Shown: positions 52,389-62,500, counted from the stretch's first letter. The stretch: DNA of 64,000 nucleotides from Atopobiaceae bacterium (GCA_022655215.1 JALCUE010000002.1:609853-673852), one strand, 5' to 3'. Notes: generated by a model from the sequence alone, not told the origin. Made by a program: numbers and translations.

Positions 52389-53321
52389 ATGGGCGAGCGA
52401 GACGCGACGGTGAACGTCAGCCAGATCGAGCGGTTCGCCACGCATGACGGTCCGGGCATACGCACGACGGTGTTCCTCAAGGGGTGCCCACTCCATTGTC
52501 CGTGGTGCGCCAATCCCGAGACCCAACCCACGTCCCCCGTCATGTTCCATGACGAGCGCAAGTGCGTGGGCTGCGGTGCCTGCGCGGCCGCATGCCCCGC
52601 GCGCGCGATCTCGCTTGACGATGGTTTCGCCTGGGACCGTCGCGCCTGCGTCCGCACCCCGGACGCGACGTCGTGCACGCTGTGCGAGCGTGCGTGCATG
52701 CACGAGGCCATCTCGTTCTCGGGCGAGCTCATGAGCGTGGGCGACGTCATGGACGTGGTCCTGCGTGACCGTGACTACTACGAGAACTCGTGCGGCGGCG
52801 GGATGACCATCTCCGGCGGCGAGCCCCTCGCGAACAGAGGCCAGGCCCTGGCGCTTCTCGAGGCGGCGAAGGTGGAGGGGCTCAACACGGCGGTGGAGAC
52901 GACGGGCAACGTCGCGCGCTCCACCGTCGAGGCCGTCGAGCCTCTGGTCGACCACTTCCTCCACGACCTCAAGCATCTCGACGACGTCCGCCTTCGCGAG
53001 GTCACGGGCGGGGACGGCCCCCTCATCAAGTCGAACCTCACCTGGCTGCTCTCGGTCGCTCCCGAGAGGGTCAACGTCCGCATCCCCGTGATCCCCGGCT
53101 TCAACCACGACGACGCCACGATCCGCTCCATGCTCGACTGGCTGGCCGAGAGGGGCTGCACCAAGGTGAACCTGCTGCCCTACCACACGCTCGGTAGGTC
53201 GAAGTGCACGCGGATGGGCAAGGCGTACGAGTGGGACGAGCATCCCCTCGACGAGGCCGACCTCGCGGCCTACCATGCCTATGCGCTCGAGCTCGGCATG
53301 GAGTCGAAGGTGGGCGCCTGA
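52389..53321 (+). CDS. Glycyl radical enzyme activase (radical SAM)
   Basis: A 310-residue PflA-like activase that generates the glycyl radical on the upstream enzyme. The SAM cluster motif is CPLHCPWCANPE within the usual HDGPGIRTTVFLKGC context. A ferredoxin-like insertion carries two further clusters (CVGCGACAAACP and CTLCERACMHEA), as in activases of non-PFL enzymes. GGGMTISGGEPL is the SAM-binding motif. It starts 11 bases after the GRE stop, with GTAGGGGAGGGCGAG as ribosome site. Confidence 0.93.
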   Translation: MGERDATVNVSQIERFATHDGPGIRTTVFLKGCPLHCPWCANPETQPTSPVMFHDERKCVGCGACAAACPARAISLDDGFAWDRRACVRTPDATSCTLCERACMHEAISFSGELMSVGDVMDVVLRDRDYYENSCGGGMTISGGEPLANRGQALALLEAAKVEGLNTAVETTGNVARSTVEAVEPLVDHFLHDLKHLDDVRLREVTGGDGPLIKSNLTWLLSVAPERVNVRIPVIPGFNHDDATIRSMLDWLAERGCTKVNLLPYHTLGRSKCTRMGKAYEWDEHPLDEADLAAYHAYALELGMESKVGA

Positions 53322-53404
53322 CCGTCCGCCAGCACGTCGACCGAGGTGACGCGTGGCCGTCGTAGACTCTTCTCAGACCATCCCCGCCGAGAGGAGCGTG
53401 CACG

Positions 53405-53908
53405 ATGTCCCTGACCGTCGTCCTGGTGCGTCACGGCAAGGCCGAGAGCTCGATGCTTGCCGACTCCGACGAGACCCGCTCGCTCACCCCGGCCGGTCGT
53501 GCCGCGATCGCCGCGGCCTTTCCTCGCTCCTTCTCCCTGCTCCAGGTACCCGATGGCGTCACGCCGGACCTCTGGGTGAGTCCCGTCCTCCGGGCACGTC
53601 AGACCGCCGAGGAGGTCATGGCCGTCACGGGTATCAAGGCCATGGAGGACCACGAGTGCCTCTGGGAGCAGGACCTCGACGCATTCTTCCGCGAGCTCGA
53701 CGACCACGGCGGCGGCATCGTCATAGCCGTGGGACACGTGCCCTTCATGGACCGTGTTTCCGGGCTCCTCTGCGATTCGTCCCTGAGGTTCTCGACGGGT
53801 GGTGTCGCCGCCATCCAGCTCGACGGACCCGCCTCGGCGGCTGCCGACGACCATGTCCCGGGGCGCCTGCTCTGGTTCGTCCAAGGGCCGCGCGCGACGC
53901 AGTCCTGA
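53405..53908 (+). CDS. SixA-like histidine phosphatase
   Basis: A 167-residue phosphohistidine-type phosphatase. The catalytic RHG motif is VVLVRHGKAESS near the N-terminus, SPVLRARQTAE carries the second Arg, and the second His is in VIAVGHVPFMDRV. Short length and lack of an inserted cap match SixA. The target is unknown. ATG 53405 follows GAGAGGAGCGTGCACG, and TAGACT (53365-53370) may be a -10. Confidence 0.82.
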   Translation: MSLTVVLVRHGKAESSMLADSDETRSLTPAGRAAIAAAFPRSFSLLQVPDGVTPDLWVSPVLRARQTAEEVMAVTGIKAMEDHECLWEQDLDAFFRELDDHGGGIVIAVGHVPFMDRVSGLLCDSSLRFSTGGVAAIQLDGPASAAADDHVPGRLLWFVQGPRATQS

Positions 53909-53932
53909 GGCGTCAGACGGTGTCGTGAGACC

Positions 53933-54196
53933 CTATGAGAGGTCCTTGCCGTCGTGGTCCACGACGTAGGTGACGCTCTTGGCGAGCGCCTCCTCCATCG
54001 TGCTCACGTCATCGCGGTCGACGTCCTCCTCGACCGACGCATGGACGGTGTAGTCGTCCTCGGTGTCCTGGTCGATGAGGTCGATCGCCTTCTCGAGCCT
54101 GGTCGCGGCCACCTCCAAGGCGTCATCGACGTCATCGGCCTCGACGTAGATCGTGTAGTTCTGCGTCTTGGTGACGCGAACGGGATAGAACCTCAT
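53933..54196 (-). CDS. Small acidic hypothetical protein
   Basis: An 87-residue, Asp/Glu-rich protein. The N-terminal MRFYPVRVTKTQNYTIYVEA, followed by DDVDDALEVAATRLEKAI, looks like a beta-strand pair and helix similar to the small DpnD/PcfM-like fold. The end (YVVDHDGKDLS) is acidic. No function can be assigned. ATG 54196 follows GAGGGGAGCGACC. It lies downstream of the pilus operon on the same strand, separated by about 95 bases. Confidence 0.65.
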   Translation of the reverse strand: MRFYPVRVTKTQNYTIYVEADDVDDALEVAATRLEKAIDLIDQDTEDDYTVHASVEEDVDRDDVSTMEEALAKSVTYVVDHDGKDLS

Positions 54197-54290
54197 GGTC
54201 GCTCCCCTCGACATGTGTCGGCAGACGCCGATCCGATCGACTCGTCGGCTTATCTACCCAACATGTCCGCGTGGTACCGCTGGCTCCCCA

Positions 54291-55361
54291 CTAACGGACG
54301 TCCTCGAGCCTGCGCTCGAGTGCCTCGTGGTGGATGCTGTGGGCCAGCGCGACCTCCTTCGTGATGGTCCCGTCCTGGACGAGCGCATAGAGGCTCTGGT
54401 CCATCGTCCGCATCCCCTTGGCGCCGCTCGCCGCTATCACGGAGTCGATCTGATAGGCCTTCTCCTCGCGCAGGAGGTTCCTGATGGCCGTGGTGCTGTG
54501 CATGATCTCGAACGCGGGCACCATGGAGCCGTCGCGGGTGGGAACGAGCTGCTGGCACACGATGGCCTCGAGCACCATCGCGAGCTGGACGCGGATCTGC
54601 CTCTGCTGGTTGGCGGGGAAGGAGTCCACGATGCGGTCCACCGTGTCGGCGGCCGAGAGGGTGTGGAGGGTCGAGAGGATCAGCTGGGCCATCTCGGCGG
54701 CGGTCACGGCCGTGGAGATCGTCTCAGGGTCGCGCATCTCGCCCAGGAGCATCACGTCCGGGGACTCGCGCATGGCCGACCTCAGCGCCTCGGCGTAGGT
54801 GGCGATGTCGGTGGGAACCTCGCGCTGCGTGACGATGCAGGTGCCATGGCTGTGGACGTACTCGATCGGGTCCTCCATCGTGATGATGTGGCCCTGGCGC
54901 TCATGGTTCATGCGGTCGATGATGCAGGCGAGCGTCGTGGTCTTGCCGGCGCCGGCAGGTCCCGTGACCAGCACGAGGCCCTTGGTGAGACGCGACAGCG
55001 CGAGGACCTCCTCGGGGATGTTGAGCTCGGCGGGATCGGGGAGGCCGAAGGGGATGACGCGGATGACGGCACCATATGAGCCTCGCTGGCGGAACACGTT
55101 CGCGCGGAAGCGTCCGACGCCCGGGAGCGCGAAGGAGAAGTCGTCGTCGTGGTTGGCGCTCTCCTCGAACGGTCGGGGGTCACGACCGGCGATGCGATAG
55201 ACCTCCTCCACGAGCCCCTTCGTGTCAGTGGGGGACAGCTCATCCGAGTCAGACCTCACCTGCCTGCCGCTCACCGCGTACGAGAGGGGCAGTCCCGCGA
55301 CCACGAACACGTCGGAGGCCTTCGCGTCGACCATGTGCTGCAAGAGACTCTCGAGTTCCAT
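54291..55361 (-). CDS. pilT: Type IV pilus retraction ATPase PilT
   Basis: A 356-residue hexameric ATPase. Motifs: Walker A GPAGAGKTTT, Asp box ITMEDPIEY, Walker B LLGEMRDPETI and His box LSTLHTLSAADTVDRI. The PilT-specific AIRNLLREEKAYQI near the C-terminus marks it as a retraction (PilT) rather than extension (PilB) motor. The ATG at 55361 follows ATAGGAGTGTCG. It ends a tightly packed pilus operon; no PilB-type ATPase or prepilin peptidase is in the window. Confidence 0.92.
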   Translation of the reverse strand: MELESLLQHMVDAKASDVFVVAGLPLSYAVSGRQVRSDSDELSPTDTKGLVEEVYRIAGRDPRPFEESANHDDDFSFALPGVGRFRANVFRQRGSYGAVIRVIPFGLPDPAELNIPEEVLALSRLTKGLVLVTGPAGAGKTTTLACIIDRMNHERQGHIITMEDPIEYVHSHGTCIVTQREVPTDIATYAEALRSAMRESPDVMLLGEMRDPETISTAVTAAEMAQLILSTLHTLSAADTVDRIVDSFPANQQRQIRVQLAMVLEAIVCQQLVPTRDGSMVPAFEIMHSTTAIRNLLREEKAYQIDSVIAASGAKGMRTMDQSLYALVQDGTITKEVALAHSIHHEALERRLEDVR

Positions 55362-55369
55362 CGACACTC

Positions 55370-55876
55370 CTATTCTCCGGACGAGTCGCCCGACCAGAGG
55401 GTCTCGTCTCCATTCCCATCATCCGTCACGGTCGAGAGCCTCCACGCGCTCACGTCGACGGACGCACCGTCGCCTATGGTGAGCGTCACGTCGAGCCTGC
55501 GTCCGCTCGCGCACGTGAGGGTGGCGCTCACGGTGTCGCCGTCGACCGACGCCTCGACGTCCGCACGGACCACCTCGCCCTTCACGGCCGTCGTGATCGA
55601 GGGCAGGTCGGCGTCGACCGCGGAGGAGGCCTCGTCCGCAGAGCCCCCGGCGGCACGGACCTCGGCCAGGGAGTCATCGACCTTCGAGACGAACCGCTGC
55701 CCCGCGTCCTCGAGGAGGTAGGCGTCGCTCGTGTAGGAGGCCTGACGGACCGAGAGGGCCTCCGAGGCGTTCGCGGTGGTCGCCACGAGGACCGCCATGA
55801 CCGAGAGGCAGATCACCGCCACGAGCGTGAGCAGCGTGATGGGGCCGATCCTGGCGGGGGAGCGTCGACGCGTCAT
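55370..55876 (-). CDS. Pilin-like/pilus accessory membrane protein (a)
   Basis: A 168-residue protein with one N-terminal membrane helix after a basic start (MTRRRSPARIGPITLLTLVAVICLSV, given in part) and an external beta-rich domain. The pattern fits minor pilins or pilus accessory proteins, though no clear prepilin peptidase site with Glu+5 is visible. Its start overlaps the upstream gene (ATGA). Family unknown. Confidence 0.6.
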   Translation of the reverse strand: MTRRRSPARIGPITLLTLVAVICLSVMAVLVATTANASEALSVRQASYTSDAYLLEDAGQRFVSKVDDSLAEVRAAGGSADEASSAVDADLPSITTAVKGEVVRADVEASVDGDTVSATLTCASGRRLDVTLTIGDGASVDVSAWRLSTVTDDGNGDETLWSGDSSGE

Positions 55877-56265
55877 GACGCACCCCCCACGTAGCGGGAC
55901 GTCGTGAGCGAGTAGATCTCGCGCGAGTCGGCGCTCACCACGATGTCGGCCTCATACAGGACGCCCGATCCGGTGTCGGTCGGGGTGACCGAGCAGGTCA
56001 GCTCCAAGCCATCGGACGACGTGGTGCCGGACACGCCCGTGGGGTCGGCCGAGAAGCGCTCGGCGCAGTCACTTGCGAGCTCGACCGCCGACTCACGGCG
56101 GGATGCGTCCTCGGAGGCGTGCCATGCCGTCGACACGAGACCCACCACCACGGCGAGGCAGCAGATGAGGACGAGCAGCATCACCAGCGACTCGACCAGG
56201 AAGGCCGTGCCATGGCGCATCGCCTTGGGGGAGCGGGGGACGTCCATGGGCCTCGTCTCGCTCAT
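55873..56265 (-). CDS. Pilin-like/pilus accessory membrane protein (b)
   Basis: A 130-residue protein. A short basic N-terminus (PRSPKAMRHG) precedes the helix TAFLVESLVMLLVLICCLAV, with a Glu early in the helix as in type IV pilins. The G/T boundary could be a prepilin cleavage site. The external part has a Cys pair (SDCAERFSADPTG and ELTCSVTPTDTG). Overlaps both neighbours by four bases, so translation is coupled. Confidence 0.65.
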   Translation of the reverse strand: MSETRPMDVPRSPKAMRHGTAFLVESLVMLLVLICCLAVVVGLVSTAWHASEDASRRESAVELASDCAERFSADPTGVSGTTSSDGLELTCSVTPTDTGSGVLYEADIVVSADSREIYSLTTSRYVGGAS

Positions 56266-56783
56266 GCCTGCCCACCCCCGCCCTCGCTCCTGAGGGCCAC
56301 CGACGTCGAGCCCTGGTCGGTGGTCACGGTGACGAGCCCCGAATCATAGGAGACGTCGAACGTCGAGGAGGACGCGACCGCATCGGCCTTGGCGGGGGAG
56401 TAGTCACTGCCCGCCAGCGCGTATTCCTCCATGACCTCGCCCTGATACAGATAGATCCTGGTCTCGTACGAACCTCCGTCGGTCGATCGGGTGAGCACGA
56501 TCGACGGCCCCTCGGGACCCGTCCCCTCCGACCACGCGCCGCGCTCGTCGGCCGAGCGGATGGTGTTGGCGATGAGGTCGAGCGACCGCTTGGCGTCGGT
56601 CTCCTCGCTCATCGAGGTCACCGAGGAATAGACGCTCACCAGCACGGTGGCCGAGAGCAGGAGGGCGATGACGAACAGGGCCATCAGCACGACGGTGAAC
56701 GTCCTCATGTGGTCACGGCCCGTCTCCCCCCGCGGCCCCACGAGGACGTCCGTCGAGGGTCTGGACCATGACGGCGCGCTCAT
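56262..56783 (-). CDS. Pilin-like protein (c)
   Basis: A 173-residue protein. About 25 residues precede a hydrophobic helix (TFTVVLMALFVIALLLSATV), followed by an external domain with SLDLIANTIRSADERGAW and YQGEVMEEYALAGSDYSP. The layout is that of a minor pseudopilin. The ATG at 56783 forms an ATGA overlap with the previous gene. Family (possibly DUF4860-like) is not certain. Confidence 0.6.
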   Translation of the reverse strand: MSAPSWSRPSTDVLVGPRGETGRDHMRTFTVVLMALFVIALLLSATVLVSVYSSVTSMSEETDAKRSLDLIANTIRSADERGAWSEGTGPEGPSIVLTRSTDGGSYETRIYLYQGEVMEEYALAGSDYSPAKADAVASSSTFDVSYDSGLVTVTTDQGSTSVALRSEGGGGQA

Positions 56784-57106
56784 CGTGGCACCACCACGAC
56801 GCTCGGCATCACGTTGTCCGCGTACCACTCGTAGTTCACCACGTAGTCGTGGTGGTTGATCGTGAGTCCATAGGAGTCCTCGAGGTGCGAGAGGGTGGAG
56901 GGGTAGGAGCCCTCGATCGCGCAGCACTGCTTGGCTGCCGAGAGGACCGCCTCGCGCACCGCGCTGGCGCCCTGCTCCCTCGTTCCGTCGGCGGCCGAGT
57001 GGAAGGAGACGGCCGCGATGAGGCAGACGGACAGGACGGCGGCCAGGGCCGCGAGACGCCTCCGCCTCGCCCTCGTCCTCACCTGTCTCGTCATCTCGTG
57101 GTACAT
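56780..57106 (-). CDS. Pilin-like protein (d)
   Basis: A 108-residue protein: basic leader (TRQVRTRARRRR), hydrophobic helix (LAALAAVLSVCLIAAVSF), then a compact external domain with CCAIEGSYPSTLSHLEDSYG. The latter phrase is common in small pseudopilins, where 'GxYPxxLxxL' follows the helix. It begins three bases after the PilC stop and overlaps the next gene. Confidence 0.65.
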   Translation of the reverse strand: MYHEMTRQVRTRARRRRLAALAAVLSVCLIAAVSFHSAADGTREQGASAVREAVLSAAKQCCAIEGSYPSTLSHLEDSYGLTINHHDYVVNYEWYADNVMPSVVVVPR

Positions 57107-57109
57107 GGC

Positions 57110-58162
57110 CTATCCCATCGACCTCATGATGCCCACGAGGGGGAGCATGACCGCGATCAGGGCCGTTCCCGTCGCTATGGTGAGCAACGCCGCCAGGACC
57201 GGCTCGACCCTGTCGACCGTGGCGTCGATGCGGGCGACCGCGTCCTCGAAGAAGACCTGCGAGAAGTGGGCCAGCACCGTGTCGGAGTCCCCCGTGCGGG
57301 AGCTCACGGCAAGCATGCGGGAATAGAAGGGGTCGAACACGGCGTTGTCGGCGAGGGCCTGGGCGAGGCCCTTGGGGTCGTCGATGTCGACCATCTGCGC
57401 GTACGCATTCCCCACCCTCTCCCTCAACAGCTCGTTGTCAACGACCCGCTCGGCTCTCCTGACCGCCTCGTCATACGAGACGCCCGAGCTCACGTGTGCT
57501 GACAACGCGATGGCGAACTGGGCGAGCGCAAGCTGGTACATCGGCTGGCGCGTGAAGGGGAGATGCTCGAGTATGCCCATCAGGCGAAGACGGCCCCTCT
57601 CGCCGCGTGCCATCGTGGTGGCGACGAGGGTCAGGACCGTGCAGACGAGCGTGACGACGAGGGCCACCCATCCGATGACCATGGAGGCCTCGACGACGGC
57701 GTTGGAGCCGGCGGTGAGCGAGCCTGCCATGTCCTGGTAGACATGGGCGAAGACGGGGAGGACGAAGACGACGGTGACGGCAAGGACGACGCTCATGACG
57801 CAGAGGAGGGCCGCAGGGTAGCTCACGCTCGAGCGTAGTTTCGAGAAGAGGCGGTCCTCCTCGTCGTAGTAGGCTCCGAGCGAGCGGAGGACGTCCTCCA
57901 GGTGGCCGCTCGTCTCTCCGGTCTCGACGAGGTCGCAGGCGAGGTCGGGGAACGCCTTGGTGGACCTCATCGAGGAGGAGAGGTCGTTTCCCTCGACGAG
58001 GCCGGAGAGCGTGTGGTCGCAGACGTCCTTGAACAGCGACCCCTCCTGACCGTCGGAGAGGATGCGGAGGGCCTCGTCGGTCTGGAGACCGGCGGAGATC
58101 ATGTCCGCGGCGCTACCGAAGAAGGCGGTCAAGGCGCCGCTCTCGAGCATGCCGTCTGCCAT
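57110..58162 (-). CDS. pilC: Type IV pilus / type II secretion inner-membrane platform protein PilC (GspF)
   Basis: A 350-residue GspF-family protein with two repeated cytoplasmic helical domains and three membrane segments (SVSYPAALLCVMSVVLAVTV, VIGWVALVVTLVCTVLTLVA, ALLTIATGTALIAVMLPLVG). Signature: DLVETGETSGHLEDVLRSLGAYYDEEDRL and ALSAHVSSGVSYDEAVRRAE. It assembles the pilus base. First clear gene of the pilus operon, 35 bases after the transglutaminase gene. Confidence 0.88.
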   Translation of the reverse strand: MADGMLESGALTAFFGSAADMISAGLQTDEALRILSDGQEGSLFKDVCDHTLSGLVEGNDLSSSMRSTKAFPDLACDLVETGETSGHLEDVLRSLGAYYDEEDRLFSKLRSSVSYPAALLCVMSVVLAVTVVFVLPVFAHVYQDMAGSLTAGSNAVVEASMVIGWVALVVTLVCTVLTLVATTMARGERGRLRLMGILEHLPFTRQPMYQLALAQFAIALSAHVSSGVSYDEAVRRAERVVDNELLRERVGNAYAQMVDIDDPKGLAQALADNAVFDPFYSRMLAVSSRTGDSDTVLAHFSQVFFEDAVARIDATVDRVEPVLAALLTIATGTALIAVMLPLVGIMRSMG

Positions 58163-58197
58163 CCGTCCGCCCCCTGCTTCCCGTCCAGCACATCATG

Positions 58198-59130
58198 TCA
58201 GTACGTGTAGCGATCCGTGTACTCGCTGCCGTCGCCCACGTAGCCGTTGTTCCCGTCGGAGGCGGCGAACGTCAGGTCGACGCGGGTCCAGGTGTTGCTC
58301 TCGACATCGAATCCGACCATCGTCCATTTGCCGTCAATATAGACCATTATCCATGCATGATAGATGTCATCAGGCGATACATATCCGGTCATGATCTTGC
58401 AGGGGATGCCGAGGCTCCGCAGCATCGCGGCGCCGAGCGACGAGTAGTCGAAGCAGATGCCGGTTCCGCTCGCCAACGTGGCATCGGGGTCGGGGACATA
58501 GCCGGTGACGGAGGACAACGACGCGGCCTTCCCCCTGTCATATGTGACGTTATGCGTGATGTAGTCGCAGACGGAGGAGAGGACGTCGCCCTCGTTCGTG
58601 GCGTCCGAGGCAAGGTCGCGTGCCTTGGCGACGCATGCGCTGTCCTCGTCGTAATCGCAGAAGACGTTCGGCCTCAGGTAGGGCTCGAACTCGGAGTCGA
58701 GCGTCACCTGGGAGCTGACCGAGCAGATCTCGACGTAGCTGTCCTTCTCGACGTTGCGCATGACCCTGAAGGTGTAGGCACCGTCTCCCATGTTGATGGG
58801 ACACACGATGGGGGTCCCATCGGAGGGGAGGTCGTAGGAATAGCTCATCTCCCCGCTGGACACCTGGAACTTGAGCTTGCTGGCACTCGTCGCGGAGGCG
58901 CCGACATATCCCTTCGAGGAGGAGGAGACGTCGATCAGGGCGTCGTTCTGACCCTCGGCCGCCGAGGCGTCGAAGCCGGAGGTCTCGATGGAGGTGGGCT
59001 CGGAGTAGGAGGGACCGGAGGTGGCCTCATCCGAGGAGGAGCCGCATCCCCCGAGCGAGCAGCATGCCACGGTACAGGCGAGTGCTACCACGACCGCCGC
59101 GATCCGGGCCCTGTGGAGAGCCTTTCCCAT
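58198..59130 (-). CDS. Transglutaminase-like lipoprotein
   Basis: A 310-residue exported lipoprotein (lipobox LGGC at the end of a signal peptide). The C-terminal transglutaminase/protease-like core shows Cys in GICFDYSSLGAAMLRSLGIP, His in DIYHAWIMVYIDGKW and Asp in VGFDVE. Such domains act as peptidases or cross-linkers at the envelope; the true activity is unknown. ATG 59130 follows GAGGAGGATCGGAAG. It precedes the pilus genes on the same strand and may be co-transcribed. Confidence 0.85.
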   Translation of the reverse strand: MGKALHRARIAAVVVALACTVACCSLGGCGSSSDEATSGPSYSEPTSIETSGFDASAAEGQNDALIDVSSSSKGYVGASATSASKLKFQVSSGEMSYSYDLPSDGTPIVCPINMGDGAYTFRVMRNVEKDSYVEICSVSSQVTLDSEFEPYLRPNVFCDYDEDSACVAKARDLASDATNEGDVLSSVCDYITHNVTYDRGKAASLSSVTGYVPDPDATLASGTGICFDYSSLGAAMLRSLGIPCKIMTGYVSPDDIYHAWIMVYIDGKWTMVGFDVESNTWTRVDLTFAASDGNNGYVGDGSEYTDRYTY

Positions 59131-59556
59131 CTTCCGATCCTCCTCTCGCGACGACATCCCCTCTTTGGCTACGTGGCGCTTTCGTGATGATGGCGAGTCG
59201 ACTCCTTCGGGCCGGCCTTCACCCCTCTGGGACGATATACGCCATCTTGATTGTATCCGGCTAGGGCCGGTCCGTTACGTGCGGTTATTCGGAGGGGAAA
59301 TGACGGATTCGCGGAAAAAAGACCACTTGCATGCATCGATGGAATTTGCTGAATTCATATCAATTCACTATGTCATGTGAGCGATCTCAAATGATGAAAC
59401 GTCTATGCGCGCGCGATGTTAGAATGCCTATCGGAAAAGTATGTCTGAAAGCCACCACCTTGATTGACGAGTGGTGGCTATTTGATGGCTACGATGCAAA
59501 TCGACGGCAGCCGGCCTCATGGAGGCGTCGTCAGCGAAGATCAGGATGGGCACAAC
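59131..59556. other. AT-rich divergent intergenic region before the surface protein
   Basis: About 425 bases with long AT-rich parts, unlike the surroundings. An extended -10 (TGtTAGAAT, 59417-59425) predicts a transcript starting near 59432 with a 125-base leader. The leader holds a perfect hairpin AGCCACCAC/GTGGTGGCT (about 59450-59480). TTGCTG-17-TATGTC (about 59348-59376) is a second weak promoter. No gene is seen. Confidence 0.45.
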
Positions 59557-62500
59557 ATGAAGAGTGGTTCCAAGCACCCGTACGTCCGCCACGAGATGGG
59601 GACGCGTCTCATCGCGGCCGTCCTCACCGTCGCGATGGTCATGACGAGCGTCCCGACCCAGGCGCTCTCGGAGGTCGCCACGACCGCCGGGACGTCCGCG
59701 GTCGGGGCCGCGTCCACGGAGACGAGCGCATCCTCCTCCGCCGCGACCACCGAGGCCGCCGAGAAGACCACCACGTCAGATGACGAGTCGACGCCGAGCC
59801 CCGACGCCTCCTCGTCGGACGGGTCCGCCTCGGCCGGCGAGGAGGCGTCGGGCCACGAGGGCACGGCCACGGAGACGATTCCCGCCGCGACGACGGACGC
59901 CACCACCACGGAGACCGCCCTGGGCGCCCAAGCCGACCAGACCTCCTATCACAAGGTGACCTTCGAGTCCGACGGTTCCGCCACGGAGACCCGCACCGTC
60001 GCCGATGGCGACGTCGTCGGCCAGATCGCGAATCCGTCCATCCCCTCGGGCATGGTCCAGTTCACGGGATGGTACGTCCGCGACGCGTCCGGCACCGTCG
60101 CCTCCACCCCCTATGACTTCTCCACGCCCGTCACGAGCGACCTCGACCTCAAGGCGGGGTTCGATGACGTCTGGTACGTGATGTACGAGAACGCCGACGG
60201 ACAGGTCTTCTCGACCCAGGACGTCTCCGACGGAAACGTCACGACCGCAGCGGAGGCCCCCGCGGCGCCCTCCGGCCAGAGCTTCGTCGGATGGCGCGTG
60301 GCGGGCTCCGAGTCCCTCTTCGACTTCTCCACCCCCATCACCTCGAACGTCACGCTCGAGCCCGTCTTCTCGAGCTCGTGCTACGTCTACTTCGTCTCCG
60401 GTGGTTCCGCGGTCGAGCCCCAGTACGTGAGTGCCGGCTCAACCGCCACGCCCCCCGATGCGCCCACGCGCACCGGCTACACCTTCTCCCATTGGTCCAC
60501 CACGGAGGACGGTTCCGCCTTCGACTTCTCGACTCCCATCGAGACCACGACCACCCTCTACGCCGTCTGGACCCCTGACGAGGTCAGCTACAAGGTCACG
60601 TACTGGTTCGAGAACGCCAACATCGCCGGCGACGCCGGCACCAACCTCTCGAACTACTCGTACAACCAGACCCAGACCCTGTATGCCGAGGCCGGCTCCA
60701 CGGTCTCGGCCAAGCAGCTCGAGGATGACGGCCTGCTCCAGCCCACATCCGGGCCCATGACCTCCTATGGCTATTTCGCCTTCGGGTCCACGTCGGCCAT
60801 CGCCGGCAACGGGACCACCTCGATCAACGTCTACTACAAGCGCACCGTCTACACCGTGCAGTTCGACATCAACGACTACTACAACCCGTGGGCGCACCAG
60901 ACGTATTCCATGACCGTCGACGGCGTCACCTACCGGAGCGATGGCGGCATGTACTCCTTTGCCGCCAAGTACCAGCAGGACATCACCGACCTCTGGGTCT
61001 CGCAGAAGAACGCCACGTTTACAGGCGGATCGTTCAACGCATGGATGAACTCGTCTTGGAAGGCGTCTTACGCGACCCATCGCCAGACCCTCACGGAGGC
61101 GATACTTGCCGCGGCGGACGATGGCGTCGTCACTGCGAACGCCAGCTACGGCAGCGGCAGGACGCGTCACGTCAACTACTGGTTCGAGGTCATCCCGGGC
61201 ACCACGCCCACGGGGGAGACGACAACCTTCGGAGGCAAGACCTACCAGAAGAGCACCGACTACTCCCAGGACATCAACCTCACCGGCAACCTCGGGGCCA
61301 AGGACATCGACGGTATGCACTACGTGGGCGGCAACGCCTCGGCGGACTACAGATATACGAGCACGTACGACTTCTACTACGATCGGACCTCGGCCACGCT
61401 CTCCTTCGATTCCATGGGAGGCAGCTCCGTCGATTCCGTCTCGGGAGTCAAGTACGGTCAGTCCACGAGCGGCCTCGTGCCCGCCGACCCCTCCCGCGAC
61501 GGCTATACCTTCAGGGGCTGGTACACGTCTGCCGATTACACCGACGCATATGATTTCTCGTCCAACATGCCTGACCACAACGTCCGTCTCTATGCGAAGT
61601 GGGAGTCGTCCAAGTACACCGCCAGGTTCCACGGCGTGGTGGGCGACACCGAGACCGTGGCCACACAGGGCATGACCGATGGCGAGTACGTCGAGGACCC
61701 GGGCACGTACGTCTTGGGCCAGGCATACGAGGGCCTGGGGGAGTTCCAAGGATGGTATTGGTACCTTCCCGGCACCAACGACCAGGTCTTCGTGGCCTAT
61801 AGCTGGGAGACGCCCGTCACCGGCGACGTCGACCTCTATGGTGTCTGGAAGACCGACGGCTTCAGCCTCACCTACGATGCCGGCTCGGGTTCGGGCGTGG
61901 TCCCGACCGACCCCAACGAGTACAAGCTGGGTGTGAAGGCCCCCGTCGCCTCGGGCGATGGCCTCACCACCCCTTCCGGCCTCGTCTTCGTCGGGTGGCA
62001 GGTGGATGGCGCGGGGCGTCTCTATCTGCCTGGGTCCTCCATCCTCATGAACGGCAGCACCAAGCTCCAGGCGCGCTACATCGACCCCGCGAACGCGGCC
62101 AAGATCACGTTCGACTCCAACGTGGGCTCCTCCTCGGAGACCCAGACCTGGACCGTCGAGAAGAACGAGTGGGTGACCCCTCCCTCCGACCTGTTCGACA
62201 GGGTGGGATACGACCTCACCGGCTGGAACACGTCCGAGGACGGCTCCGGCACGGCCTATACGACCGACGAGGCCCTCCGCGTGACCAAGGACATCACCCT
62301 CTACGCACAGTGGGCGGCCAAGACGGACGTCTCCTACACGGTCAGCTACGTCGACACCTCAGGTAACAAGGTGGCCGCCGACAAGGTCGTCTCCGGTTGC
62401 ACGTTCGGCTCCACCGTCTATGAGAACGCCATCTGGATGGCGGGCTATCAGGCCCAGAACCCCACGTGGCGAAGCGTCACGCTCGATTCGTATGACAAGG

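Noticed and set aside
59432..59556. A cyclic-di-GMP (GEMM) riboswitch in the surface-protein leader
   Set aside because: Some fragments (GCAAAtc, GCCGGCC) look suggestive, but the conserved order of GEMM blocks and the tetraloop/receptor are not present.
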